A stretch of DNA of 14,141 bases from an uncultured Clostridia bacterium. GTDB taxonomy: Bacteria; Bacillota; Clostridia; Lachnospirales; Anaerotignaceae. Positions 7,102-13,295 of this stretch are shown here, piece after piece; the first letter of the stretch is position 1; each line of letters starts with the position of its first letter. The stretch covers positions 1-14,141 of the forward strand of contig CAMQRG010000036.1 of assembly GCA_947036475.1 (NCBI GenBank), read 5' to 3'. The position numbers were made by a program, and so were the translations under genes. The notes beneath the pieces are model-generated. The model was not told the DNA's origin and did not search any database. It was given only the letters and a program-made list of their open reading frames with translations.

Positions 7102-7968
7102 ATGCCGGAAATTTGGTTTCCCAATCTGGGAATAGAGATTGCGCATCTGGACCGGACGGCGTTTACGCTGTTTGGCAGAAATGTGTATTGGTATGGTATT
7201 TTTATTGGTCTTGCCGTAGTCATCGGGGTCGGGCTTGCCCTGCGGGAAGCAAAGCGCACAGGGCAGGACCCCGACCAGTATGTGGATTTCGCCCTGTATG
7301 CGCTTGTTTTTGCGGTGATTGGTGCAAGGTTGTATTACGTCATTTTTTCATGGGACTATTACAGCGCACATCCGGAAAAAATCTTTGCACTGCGTGAGGG
7401 CGGTTTGGCAATTTATGGCGCGGTTATTGCAAGCATACTGACAGCGGTTGTGTACAGCAGAAAGAAGGGCATGAACTTCTGGCTTCTGGCGGATACCGGC
7501 GCGCCCTGCCTTGTTTTTGGGCAGATGCTGGGCCGCTGGGGCAATTTCTTCAACCGCGAGGCATTTGGCGGATTTACGGAAGGGCTGTTTGCAATGCGAT
7601 ATCCGCTGGCAGATGTGCGCCAGGGCGACCTTTCGCCGGATATTCTGGAGCACTTGCAGATTGTCAATGGGGTGGAATATATTCAGGTACATCCGACGTT
7701 TTTGTATGAATCGCTTTGGAATCTGGGCGTTTTTATACTGCTGATGATACTGCGGCGGCATAAAAAATTTGACGGGGAGATTTTCGGGCTTTACCTGCTG
7801 GGCTACGCGCTGGGACGTGTCTGGATAGAAGGGCTGCGGACAGACCAGCTGAAAATCGGCGGGTTTGCCGTTTCGCAGCTGCTTTCCGCAGGGCTGATTG
7901 TGGCGGCGGTATGCTTTCTGGTCTGGAAATGGAAACGGGAAAAGAAGGAACAGGCTACCGAAAACTGA
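7102..7968 (+). CDS. lgt: Prolipoprotein diacylglyceryl transferase Lgt
   Basis: A 288-residue integral membrane enzyme that moves diacylglycerol from phosphatidylglycerol to the lipobox cysteine of prolipoproteins, the first step of lipoprotein maturation. The Lgt signature GRWGNFFNREAFG is at residues 144-156, giving Arg145 and Glu153 as counterparts of the essential E. coli Arg143 and Glu151. Also present are YWYGIFIG near the N-terminus, HPTFLYES before the last helices and a C-terminal GxxRxxxExxR. In GGLAIYG, Tyr105 stands where E. coli has His103. About seven membrane segments are visible. AAGGAG (7091-7096) lies five bases before the ATG. It follows yfmH, a pairing frequent in Clostridia, and may share its transcript unless the hairpins in the gap intervene. 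Confidence 0.97.
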   Translation: MPEIWFPNLGIEIAHLDRTAFTLFGRNVYWYGIFIGLAVVIGVGLALREAKRTGQDPDQYVDFALYALVFAVIGARLYYVIFSWDYYSAHPEKIFALREGGLAIYGAVIASILTAVVYSRKKGMNFWLLADTGAPCLVFGQMLGRWGNFFNREAFGGFTEGLFAMRYPLADVRQGDLSPDILEHLQIVNGVEYIQVHPTFLYESLWNLGVFILLMILRRHKKFDGEIFGLYLLGYALGRVWIEGLRTDQLKIGGFAVSQLLSAGLIVAAVCFLVWKWKREKKEQATEN

Positions 7969-7973
7969 CCCTT

Positions 7974-8007
7974 TCCGCCGTATGATACGCGGCGGACGGG
8001 TTTCTTT
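7974..8007 (+). terminator. Possible weak terminator after lgt
   Basis: TCCGCCG (7974-7980) pairs with CGGCGGA (7990-7996) around a nine-base loop, and a T-rich stretch TTTCTTT follows at 8001-8007. The hairpin starts six bases after the lgt stop and ends before the ABC-F ribosome binding site. The gap between stem and T-run (ACGG) makes it a poor intrinsic terminator; it may only attenuate read-through or stabilise the lgt mRNA end. Confidence 0.35.
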
Positions 8008-8030
8008 ACATAAGTTTGGAGAGGACGAAA

Positions 8031-9947
8031 ATGGTTTTACTGACAGCGGAACATATCAAAAAAAGCTACGGCACAAGGGTGATTTTCGATGACATTTCAT
8101 TCAGTATACACGAGGGCGATAAAATTGGCGTAATCGGTGTGAATGGCACAGGGAAAAGCACGCTTTTGAAAATTGTGGCAGGCGTGGAACAGGGCGACAG
8201 CGGCGAAATCGTTACCATGAAGGGCATGAAGCTGGCGTATCTTTCGCAGGCACCGGCTTTTACGCCGGGGACGACCGTTTTGCAGCAGGTTTTCGCGGGA
8301 GATAACCCTAAAATGACATTGGTGCGCGAATATGAGGAAACGCTGGCGGCTCTGGCGGAGAAGACGGAGGACGCGCGGCTGGTGCGCATTGCGGCGGAAC
8401 TTGCGGAAAAAATGGATAAGGCGGAAGCGTGGTCACTGGAAAGCGAAGCCAAAACCATACTGACAAAGCTGGGCATTACGGATTTTTCACAGAAAGTGGA
8501 AACGCTTTCCGGCGGGCAGCGGAAACGCACTGCGCTGGCGGCGGCACTGATTGCGCCGGTTGATTTGCTGATACTGGACGAGCCGACGAACCATATCGAC
8601 AACGATACGGTAGACTGGCTGGAAAAGCATCTGGAAAAATATTCCAAGGCCTTGCTGATGGTGACACATGACAGGTATTTTCTGGACAGGGTGGCAAACC
8701 GCACGCTGGAACTGGAAAAAGGCAGGATTTATTCCTATCAGGCGAATTATTCGCGCTTTTTGGAGATGAAAGCAGAACGGGAAGAACTGCTTGCCGCGGG
8801 GGAGCGCAAGCGGCAGAATTTCCTGCGGACAGAATTGGAATGGGTGCGGCGGGGCGCACAGGCAAGAAGCACAAAGCAGAAAGCGCGCTTACAGCGGTTT
8901 GAACAGATTTCCGCACAGAAAGCACCGGAGGAAAAGCAGGCGGTAGAGCTTTCCTCTGCGGGGAGCAGGCTGGGAAAAAAGACTATCGAACTTTCCCACG
9001 CGGCAAAGGCATTCGGCGGGAAAACGATTATCAGGGATTTCAGCTACATCATACAGCGGGACGACCGCGTCGGAATTACCGGAGAAAACGGCTGCGGCAA
9101 AACAACGCTCCTGCGGCTGATGACAGGCAGGCTTACGCCGGACAGCGGCACCGTAGAGCGGGGCGAAACGGTCAAAATCGGCATATTTGCGCAGGAAAAT
9201 GAAGATATGGACGAAACGCAGCGGGTCATTGATTATATCCGCGATGTGGCGGAGGTTGTGCGTGCAGGCGATGAAAAAATTACGGCTTCACAGATGCTGG
9301 AACGGTTCCTGTTCCCCATGGATATGCAGAGAGGACCGATTTCCATGCTTTCCGGCGGGGAACGGCGGCGGCTTTATCTGGCGCGGGTGCTGATGGGCGC
9401 GCCGAATATCCTGTTTCTGGACGAGCCGACAAACGATTTGGATATTGAAACGCTGATGATATTGGAGGATTATCTGGAACGCTTCCAGGGAGCGGTGGTT
9501 TCCGTTTCACATGACAGGTATTTTCTGGATAAAACCTGCGGGCGGATATTTGCGTTTGTGGGTGATGGGAATATCCGGCAGTATGAGGGCGGTTATTCCG
9601 ATATGAAAGCGGCGAGGGAGCGGGAGATTCCACAGGGGCCGGAGGGGAAACAGCCCGCGCCCAAAAAAGAGCCGCCGAAGGACGGGCGCAAAGACAATGC
9701 CGCGCCGCTGAAAAAGATGAGCTATAAAGACCAGCGGGAGTATGACGGCATCGGTGCGGAGATTGCCGCGCTGGAAGAAAAAATTGCGGAGGCGGAGCAG
9801 GAAATGGCGGAATGTATGACGGATTATGTGCGTTTGCAGGAAATTTCCGCGGAAAAGGAACAGCTGGAAGCCGCTCTGGAGGAGCGCATGGAGCGCTGGA
9901 TGGAGTTGAGCGAGTTGGCAGAGGAAATTGAGCGGAATAAAAGATAA
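8031..9947 (+). CDS. ABC-F family ATPase, Uup-like
   Basis: A 638-residue soluble protein with two ABC domains and no membrane segments, the ABC-F plan. Domain 1 has Walker A GVNGTGKST, signature LSGGQRKR, Walker B LLILDEPTNHID and switch THDRYFLD. Domain 2 has GENGCGKTT, LSGGERRR, ILFLDEPTNDLD and SHDRYFLD. All catalytic residues are intact. The inter-domain linker contains EWVRRGAQARSTKQKAR, close to the Uup subgroup, and a charged C-terminal tail from about residue 555 ends in a coiled coil, again as in Uup. ABC-F proteins bind the ribosomal E site and relieve stalling or assist assembly; some give antibiotic resistance, but nothing here points to that. ATG 8031 follows GGAGAGG by six bases; an in-frame TTG at 8016 lies upstream of that site. 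Confidence 0.93.
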   Translation: MVLLTAEHIKKSYGTRVIFDDISFSIHEGDKIGVIGVNGTGKSTLLKIVAGVEQGDSGEIVTMKGMKLAYLSQAPAFTPGTTVLQQVFAGDNPKMTLVREYEETLAALAEKTEDARLVRIAAELAEKMDKAEAWSLESEAKTILTKLGITDFSQKVETLSGGQRKRTALAAALIAPVDLLILDEPTNHIDNDTVDWLEKHLEKYSKALLMVTHDRYFLDRVANRTLELEKGRIYSYQANYSRFLEMKAEREELLAAGERKRQNFLRTELEWVRRGAQARSTKQKARLQRFEQISAQKAPEEKQAVELSSAGSRLGKKTIELSHAAKAFGGKTIIRDFSYIIQRDDRVGITGENGCGKTTLLRLMTGRLTPDSGTVERGETVKIGIFAQENEDMDETQRVIDYIRDVAEVVRAGDEKITASQMLERFLFPMDMQRGPISMLSGGERRRLYLARVLMGAPNILFLDEPTNDLDIETLMILEDYLERFQGAVVSVSHDRYFLDKTCGRIFAFVGDGNIRQYEGGYSDMKAAREREIPQGPEGKQPAPKKEPPKDGRKDNAAPLKKMSYKDQREYDGIGAEIAALEEKIAEAEQEMAECMTDYVRLQEISAEKEQLEAALEERMERWMELSELAEEIERNKR

Positions 9948-9957
9948 GGAGAAAATG

Positions 9958-10326
9958 ATGGATTATAGAAAGAAAGCGATAAGCTGTGTGAAGGATACGG
10001 TTTTGCCGATGCAGATGGCACAGTTTAGGGAATGCGGGTGTTCGCTGGATAAGCAGTACCGGAAATATGGGGAAACGGAAGGCTTTTTTGCTAAAATTAT
10101 AGAGCAGGGCCGACGTTATGAAGTGGGGTATCCGAAATGCGTCTGTCCGGAGGTGCAGAACAGAGAAACAGCAGACCCTGCGCACTGTGAATGTTCCAAG
10201 CAAAGCATATTGTATATCTTGGAAATGCTTCTGCCGGGAAAACAGGTTTCAGTGGAGATAATGGAAACGGTTTTAGACGGCGCGCAGAGATGCAGATTTG
10301 CCGTAACAGTAGAATCAGAAAAATAA
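9958..10326 (+). CDS. Small cysteine-rich protein of unknown function
   Basis: A 122-residue protein. I do not recognise the family with confidence. It has seven cysteines grouped as CGC in CGCSLDKQY, CVC in PKCVCPEV and CEC in AHCECSKQ, plus one near each end. The spacing suggests a metal or iron-sulphur site or a redox role. The C-terminal half, CECSKQSILYILEMLLPGK followed by a beta-rich end with RCRFAV, recalls small V4R-like sensor proteins; this is a weak impression only. AAGGAG overlaps the ABC-F stop and lies six bases before ATG 9958 (a neighbouring ATG at 9955 is three bases away). With ten bases between the genes it is almost certainly co-transcribed with the ABC-F ATPase. Confidence 0.75.
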   Translation: MDYRKKAISCVKDTVLPMQMAQFRECGCSLDKQYRKYGETEGFFAKIIEQGRRYEVGYPKCVCPEVQNRETADPAHCECSKQSILYILEMLLPGKQVSVEIMETVLDGAQRCRFAVTVESEK

Positions 10327-10334
10327 AATAAACA

Positions 10335-10470
10335 AAATATTTATGCGCTGGCATATTGCCAGGCAGCCGAATTTTTGATATGGTATCCGTTTACCAGCAA
10401 AACAATGCGACGAAATTGGTAAAAATGGTAATCTTTATTCCGAACTGACAACAGACGGGGAAACGCTTCC
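10335..10470 (+). repeat. Promoter-bearing intergenic repeat, copy A
   Basis: This 136-base block is about 84% identical by eye (roughly 22 differences and one gap) to 11504-11640, in the same orientation. It begins nine bases after the cysteine-rich gene. It contains a sigma-A-like promoter and, after it, TTACCA and TGGTAA, which can pair to form a stem; the differing base in copy B keeps the pairing (G-T here, A-T there). The frame carrying DEIGKNGNLYSELTTDG is open here, but copy B has a stop and a one-base shift in the corresponding frame, so coding is unlikely. Confidence 0.8.
10356..10384 (+). promoter_or_regulatory. Putative sigma-A promoter in repeat copy A
   Basis: TTGCCA (10356-10361), a 17-base spacer and TATGGT (10379-10384) fit a housekeeping promoter, with five of six and four of six consensus bases. 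Transcription would start near 10391 and run through the palindromic element to the CPBP protease gene, leaving a leader of about 320 bases. Confidence 0.5.
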
Positions 10471-10520
10471 TTAGGTTGTGTCGTCATAAATCATGTATAC
10501 GTATTTTCGAGCATTATTTT

Positions 10521-10663
10521 GGCGGATTTCAGGCAAAAATTCGCAGGCGTACAATGTGGCGCGGCATTGCCGCGCTGCCCCGGCGGTGGAGCCGCCAGGC
10601 AGACAGTACGGCAAGAATTCATAACGAAAAAGCCGGCAAAATTTGCCGGAAAAGGTGTGGCGC
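10521..10663. repeat. GC-rich palindromic element upstream of the CPBP gene
   Basis: This GC-rich block differs sharply from the AT-rich gene after it. It holds GCGCGGC-ATT-GCCGCGC (10559-10575), GGCGG-TGGAG-CCGCC (10582-10596) and CCGGCAAA-A-TTTGCCGG (10633-10649). The outer parts, GATTTCAGGCAAAAAT near 10525 and ATTTGCCGGAAAAG near 10641, are imperfect inverted repeats (about 11 of 16), so it may be a miniature inverted-repeat element. No supported gene lies in it; a short frame through it (10476-10697) has no binding site or domain. Confidence 0.5.
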
Positions 10664-10709
10664 GTGCAGACACTTGTGGCGGCACTGCCTGATGTAAGGA
10701 GAGGTTTTT

Positions 10710-11432
10710 ATGAATGGGATAGGGACAAAAGGTCTTTTATTAAGAATTTTTACACCCGCAATAGTGTTAAGTTTAAGTTATCTGTTATTGGGAAATTTTT
10801 GCAATATACCACATATACTGCTGTTTTGCATATTGGGAACGGTTATATTGGTGCCAATGGAATTAGGCATCATTTTATCTGCAAGCAAAAAGGAAAATGG
10901 GGCGTATTCCCTGAAAAGCGCATTTGTTGGGCAGGAAAAGCTGCCGCTGTGGAAAATACTTCTCCCTGCATTTATTTTCTTTGGAGCGGCAGGATTGCTT
11001 TCGGTATTTGTTGTACCTTTGGAAAATCAAATTTTCGCGCAAATGAGAGCTGCATTGCTGGATAATTTGCCAACAGGTTTCGATTGGACAAATTTTGAAT
11101 ATATGAAGTCATTTCCAAAATCAATGCTTTTTTTGACCTGTATATTTTATTGCATTTTTAATGCCTTTCTTGGACCGGTAACAGAAGAATTATTTTTCAG
11201 GGGATATTTAACTTCACACTATAAAAAACAAAACTCCTTTACCCCGGTATTTATAGCTGTTTTGTTTTCGCTTTATCATTTTTGGCTGCCTTTTAATAAT
11301 GTGTTTCGTATATTAGCATTTGCACCGGTTGCATTTATAGCATATAAAAAAAGGAATTTGTATATAAGCATATGTTTTCATTGTTTATGCAACCTGTTTT
11401 CGGCAATTGGTTTTGTAGCGGCAGTATTGTGA
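10710..11432 (+). CDS. CPBP family intramembrane metalloprotease
   Basis: A 240-residue polytopic membrane protein of the CPBP (Abi/CAAX protease, Rce1-like) family. The catalytic motifs are all present: EELFFRG (Glu159, Glu160, Arg164), then FSLYHFW (His190) and HCLCN (His224, Asn228). Eight or so hydrophobic segments are visible. In bacteria these proteins act in bacteriocin self-immunity, peptide pheromone processing or protein-to-membrane control; the substrate here is unknown and no bacteriocin gene is seen. GGAGAGG lies five bases before the ATG. Base composition is clearly AT-richer than in the ABC-F and CNNM genes on either side, and the gene sits between two copies of a direct repeat, which suggests it was inserted as a cassette. 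Confidence 0.9.
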   Translation: MNGIGTKGLLLRIFTPAIVLSLSYLLLGNFCNIPHILLFCILGTVILVPMELGIILSASKKENGAYSLKSAFVGQEKLPLWKILLPAFIFFGAAGLLSVFVVPLENQIFAQMRAALLDNLPTGFDWTNFEYMKSFPKSMLFLTCIFYCIFNAFLGPVTEELFFRGYLTSHYKKQNSFTPVFIAVLFSLYHFWLPFNNVFRILAFAPVAFIAYKKRNLYISICFHCLCNLFSAIGFVAAVL

Positions 11433-11503
11433 GAACTGCAACAGATTCCAGTTTATAAAGCTGCCAAGCTGCCGCAGATGACGTGATTTTACAAAAATAT
11501 ATG

Positions 11504-11640
11504 AAATATTTATGCGCAGGGATATTGCCAAGCGGGTGAATTTTTGATATGATATCCGTTAACCAACAAAACGGCGCGGCGAAATTGGTAAAAAAAGGGA
11601 ATCTGTGTTCCGGACTGACAGCAGACGGGAAAACGGTTCC
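11504..11640 (+). repeat. Promoter-bearing intergenic repeat, copy B
   Basis: This is the partner of 10335-10470, conserved from AAATATTTATGCGC to ACGGTTCC. Similarity stops at both ends: the flanks of the two copies do not match. It lies about 85 bases upstream of the CNNM/CBS gene. ACCAA and TTGGT (near 11562 and 11585) can pair as in copy A. The remaining 70 bases of the 11433-11503 gap upstream hold nothing I can name. Confidence 0.8.
11525..11553 (+). promoter_or_regulatory. Putative sigma-A promoter for the CNNM/CBS gene
   Basis: TTGCCA (11525-11530), a 17-base spacer and TATGAT (11548-11553) each match five of six consensus bases. Transcription would start near 11560 and give a leader of about 165 bases before the ATG at 11725. 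The better -10 here than in copy A suggests this copy is the stronger promoter. Confidence 0.6.
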
Positions 11641-11724
11641 CCAAAACTGCCCTGCTGCATATGGTAAGAAATTGAGGGGCAAGGCAGAACAGAAACAATA
11701 TGGTTTATGAGAAAAAGGAGAGTG

Positions 11725-12981
11725 ATGATCGTGGACGGATCTGGCAGTCCATTGTTAATTGGGTTATTGGTAATTTTGGTGTGCGGTTCGGCATTTTTTT
11801 CCGCTTCGGAAACGGCTCTGATGTCAATCAGTAAAATACGCTTGCGGAATATGGTAGAGGAAAATGTAAAAAACGCGGACCTTATTTTGAAGCTGCTGGA
11901 AAACCCCGACAGGCTTCTCAGCTCGATACTGGTAGGGAACAATCTGGTAAACAACGGCGCATCTGCGTTGACGACTGCGCTGGCAATACAGATGTTCCAC
12001 GGAAATTCGGGCAACGGCGCGGGGATTGCTACGATTATTATTACTGTGATTATATTGATTTTCGGTGAGATAACGCCTAAGACCATTGCCGCACAGAAGG
12101 CGGAAAAGGTTGCGCTTGTCGTGGTGCGTGTGATTGCCGTTTGTGTGCTGGTGTTTAAGCCTGTGGTTGTTGTGCTGAATGTGATTACGGGGACGCTGGT
12201 GCGGCTGTTCGGCTGTGTGCCCGGCGAAAAAGCCCCTCTGATTACACAGGCGGAACTGAAAACGATTGTGAACGTCAGCCATGAAGAAGGCGTTTTGGAA
12301 TCCGATGAACGGACAATGATTAACAATGTGTTTGATTTTGGGGATTCCAAGGCAAAGGACGTTATGACGCCCAGAACGGATATGCTGGCGGTATCCAAAG
12401 AGGTTACCTATGAGGAGTTTTCTGAACTTATCCGGCAGGAAGGGTTTTCCCGTATGCCGGTTTATGGCGAAGATTTGGATGATATCATCGGGATACTGTA
12501 TGTGAAAGATGTTTTCTTTGCAGAACCGAAGAACTTTTCTGCGGAGAAATATATGCGGGAGCCTTATTTTACGTTTGAAAGCAAGCCTGTTGCGGAACTG
12601 CTTGCGGAGATGAAAAAGAACAGACTGGCTGTGGCTGTGGTGTTGGATGAATACGGCGGGACATCGGGGCTGGTTACGATGGAGGATATATTGGAGGAAA
12701 TCGTCGGGGAAATCGAAGACGAATACGACAACGAGGAAGAAGGAATCCAGATGATTCAGGAAAATGAGTTTGTCGTGGACGGCAGTACCCGTCTGGAGGA
12801 TTTCAATGAAATGGTCGGCTGCAGGCTGGAAAGTGACGAGGTCGATACCATTGCCGGATATGTTCTGCTTGTGCTGGGGAATTTCCCTCATGGCGGGGAG
12901 GAAATCGAAGCAGATGGGCTGCGCATCATCGTGGAGGAAATGGAGAAGAACCGCGTCGAAAAGCTGCGGGTTTACCGATAA
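11725..12981 (+). CDS. CNNM/CBS/CorC-domain membrane protein (hemolysin C-like, UPF0053)
   Basis: A 418-residue protein with the standard three-part layout. The CNNM (DUF21) membrane domain covers about residues 1-185, with FFSASETALMSISKIRLRNM at its start and the conserved FGEITPKTIAAQ. A CBS pair follows at about 205-335 (VMTPRTDM, then LDEYGGTSGLVTMEDILEEIVGEI). The C-terminal CorC_HlyC domain is at about 347-418. Such proteins are linked to magnesium or cobalt efflux and nucleotide sensing by the CBS pair; 'hemolysin' is a historical label. ATG 11725 is preferred because AAGGAG (11715-11720) is four bases upstream; an earlier ATG at 11707 lies before that site. It probably uses the promoter in repeat copy B. 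Confidence 0.92.
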   Translation: MIVDGSGSPLLIGLLVILVCGSAFFSASETALMSISKIRLRNMVEENVKNADLILKLLENPDRLLSSILVGNNLVNNGASALTTALAIQMFHGNSGNGAGIATIIITVIILIFGEITPKTIAAQKAEKVALVVVRVIAVCVLVFKPVVVVLNVITGTLVRLFGCVPGEKAPLITQAELKTIVNVSHEEGVLESDERTMINNVFDFGDSKAKDVMTPRTDMLAVSKEVTYEEFSELIRQEGFSRMPVYGEDLDDIIGILYVKDVFFAEPKNFSAEKYMREPYFTFESKPVAELLAEMKKNRLAVAVVLDEYGGTSGLVTMEDILEEIVGEIEDEYDNEEEGIQMIQENEFVVDGSTRLEDFNEMVGCRLESDEVDTIAGYVLLVLGNFPHGGEEIEADGLRIIVEEMEKNRVEKLRVYR

Positions 12982-13058
12982 TAAAGAAAGGCAGAGCGGC
13001 ATTTTAAACAGGCTGTTCATGTTTTTTCTGAAAATTGAAAAAATAACTGCGGAAATGT

Positions 13059-13087
13059 TTGACATTTGCGGAGTTTCCATGTAAAAT
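13059..13087 (+). promoter_or_regulatory. Strong sigma-A promoter of the tRNA-Arg gene
   Basis: A perfect -35 TTGACA (13059-13064), a 17-base spacer and a near-perfect -10 TAAAAT (13082-13087) lie 41 bases before the tRNA. Initiation is expected near 13094. This is the best promoter in the window and fits a stable RNA gene. Confidence 0.85.
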
Positions 13088-13104
13088 AGACGTTGCAGTC
13101 TTGG

Positions 13105-13125
13105 GACAGCGTGGAAAACGCTGTC
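13105..13125 (+). other. Hairpin in the tRNA-Arg 5' leader
   Basis: GACAGCG (13105-13111) and CGCTGTC (13119-13125) form a perfect 7-bp stem with a TGGAAAA loop. It ends three bases before the mature 5' end of the tRNA, so it would sit next to the RNase P cleavage site in the precursor. Confidence 0.6.
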
Positions 13126-13128
13126 TGC

Positions 13129-13201
13129 GCACTCTTAGCTCAGGGGATAGAGCGTTCGGCTCCGGACCGAAAGGCCGCAGGTTCGAATCCTGTAGAGTGC
13201 A
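13129..13201 (+). tRNA. tRNA-Arg (anticodon CCG)
   Basis: A 73-base cloverleaf. The acceptor stem is GCACTCT (13129-13135) with AGAGTGC (13194-13200), and the discriminator is A13201. The D arm is GCTC/GAGC. The anticodon arm is TTCGG/CCGAA with loop CTCCGGA, giving anticodon CCG, which reads the arginine codon CGG. The T arm is GCAGG/CCTGT with loop TTCGAAT. CCA is not encoded. The promoter and terminator flank it as a single-gene unit. A minus-strand integrase gene begins its 3' end 95 bases downstream, so the 3' half of this tRNA is the likely attachment site. Confidence 0.97.
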
Positions 13202-13208
13202 TGAAGAA

Positions 13209-13250
13209 AAAGCCCTTGGAAATCACTGATTTCTGAGGGCTTTGCTTTTT
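13209..13250 (+). terminator. Intrinsic terminator between tRNA-Arg and integrase (probably bidirectional)
   Basis: AAAGCCCT (13209-13216) pairs with AGGGCTTT (13236-13243), and inside it GAAATC (13219-13224) pairs with GATTTC (13228-13233). GCTTTTT follows at 13244-13250. Read on the minus strand the same stem is followed by a T-rich TTTTCTTC, so it can also end integrase transcription. Confidence 0.9.
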
Positions 13251-13275
13251 GGAAAAACAATGTTTTTTCTTTTAA

Positions 13276-13293
13276 GTGGCTTATTGGTGGCTT
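13276..13293. repeat. Short direct repeats near the presumed attachment site
   Basis: GTGGCTT occurs at 13276-13282 and again at 13287-13293, an 11-base period close to one DNA turn, just after the integrase stop codon (minus-strand sense). Short phased repeats beside a recombinase gene are typical of arm-type binding sites for integrase or an excision factor. This reading is inferred from position only. Confidence 0.4.
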
Positions 13294-13295
13294 GT

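Noticed and set aside
10379..10475. A short open stretch in repeat copy A (GKNGNLYSELTTDGETLP) that looks protein-like.
   Set aside because: Copy B has an in-frame stop and a one-base shift in the matching frame, there is no start or binding site, and the changes do not favour third codon positions.
10643..11065. A 140-residue plus-strand frame overlapping the start of the CPBP gene.
   Set aside because: It starts inside the palindromic element and overlaps the well-supported CPBP gene in another frame, with no domain.
11560..11690. Resemblance of GGTAAAAAAAGGGAATC followed by GGACTGACAGCAGACGG to the core of a cobalamin riboswitch.
   Set aside because: Copy A lacks the AGGGAA core, the other conserved arms are not visible and neither downstream gene is a typical B12 target. 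Only an Infernal scan against Rfam could revive this.
11559..12398. A 279-residue minus-strand frame with Thr/Ser-rich translation.
   Set aside because: It is antisense to the CNNM domain and to repeat copy B, with no ribosome binding site. The low complexity comes from the complementary codons.
11824..13080. A 418-residue open frame on the minus strand, opposite the CNNM/CBS gene.
   Set aside because: It mirrors a gene with clear domains and a binding site; its translation is rich in His, Gln and Asn with no recognisable domain. It is an antisense shadow.
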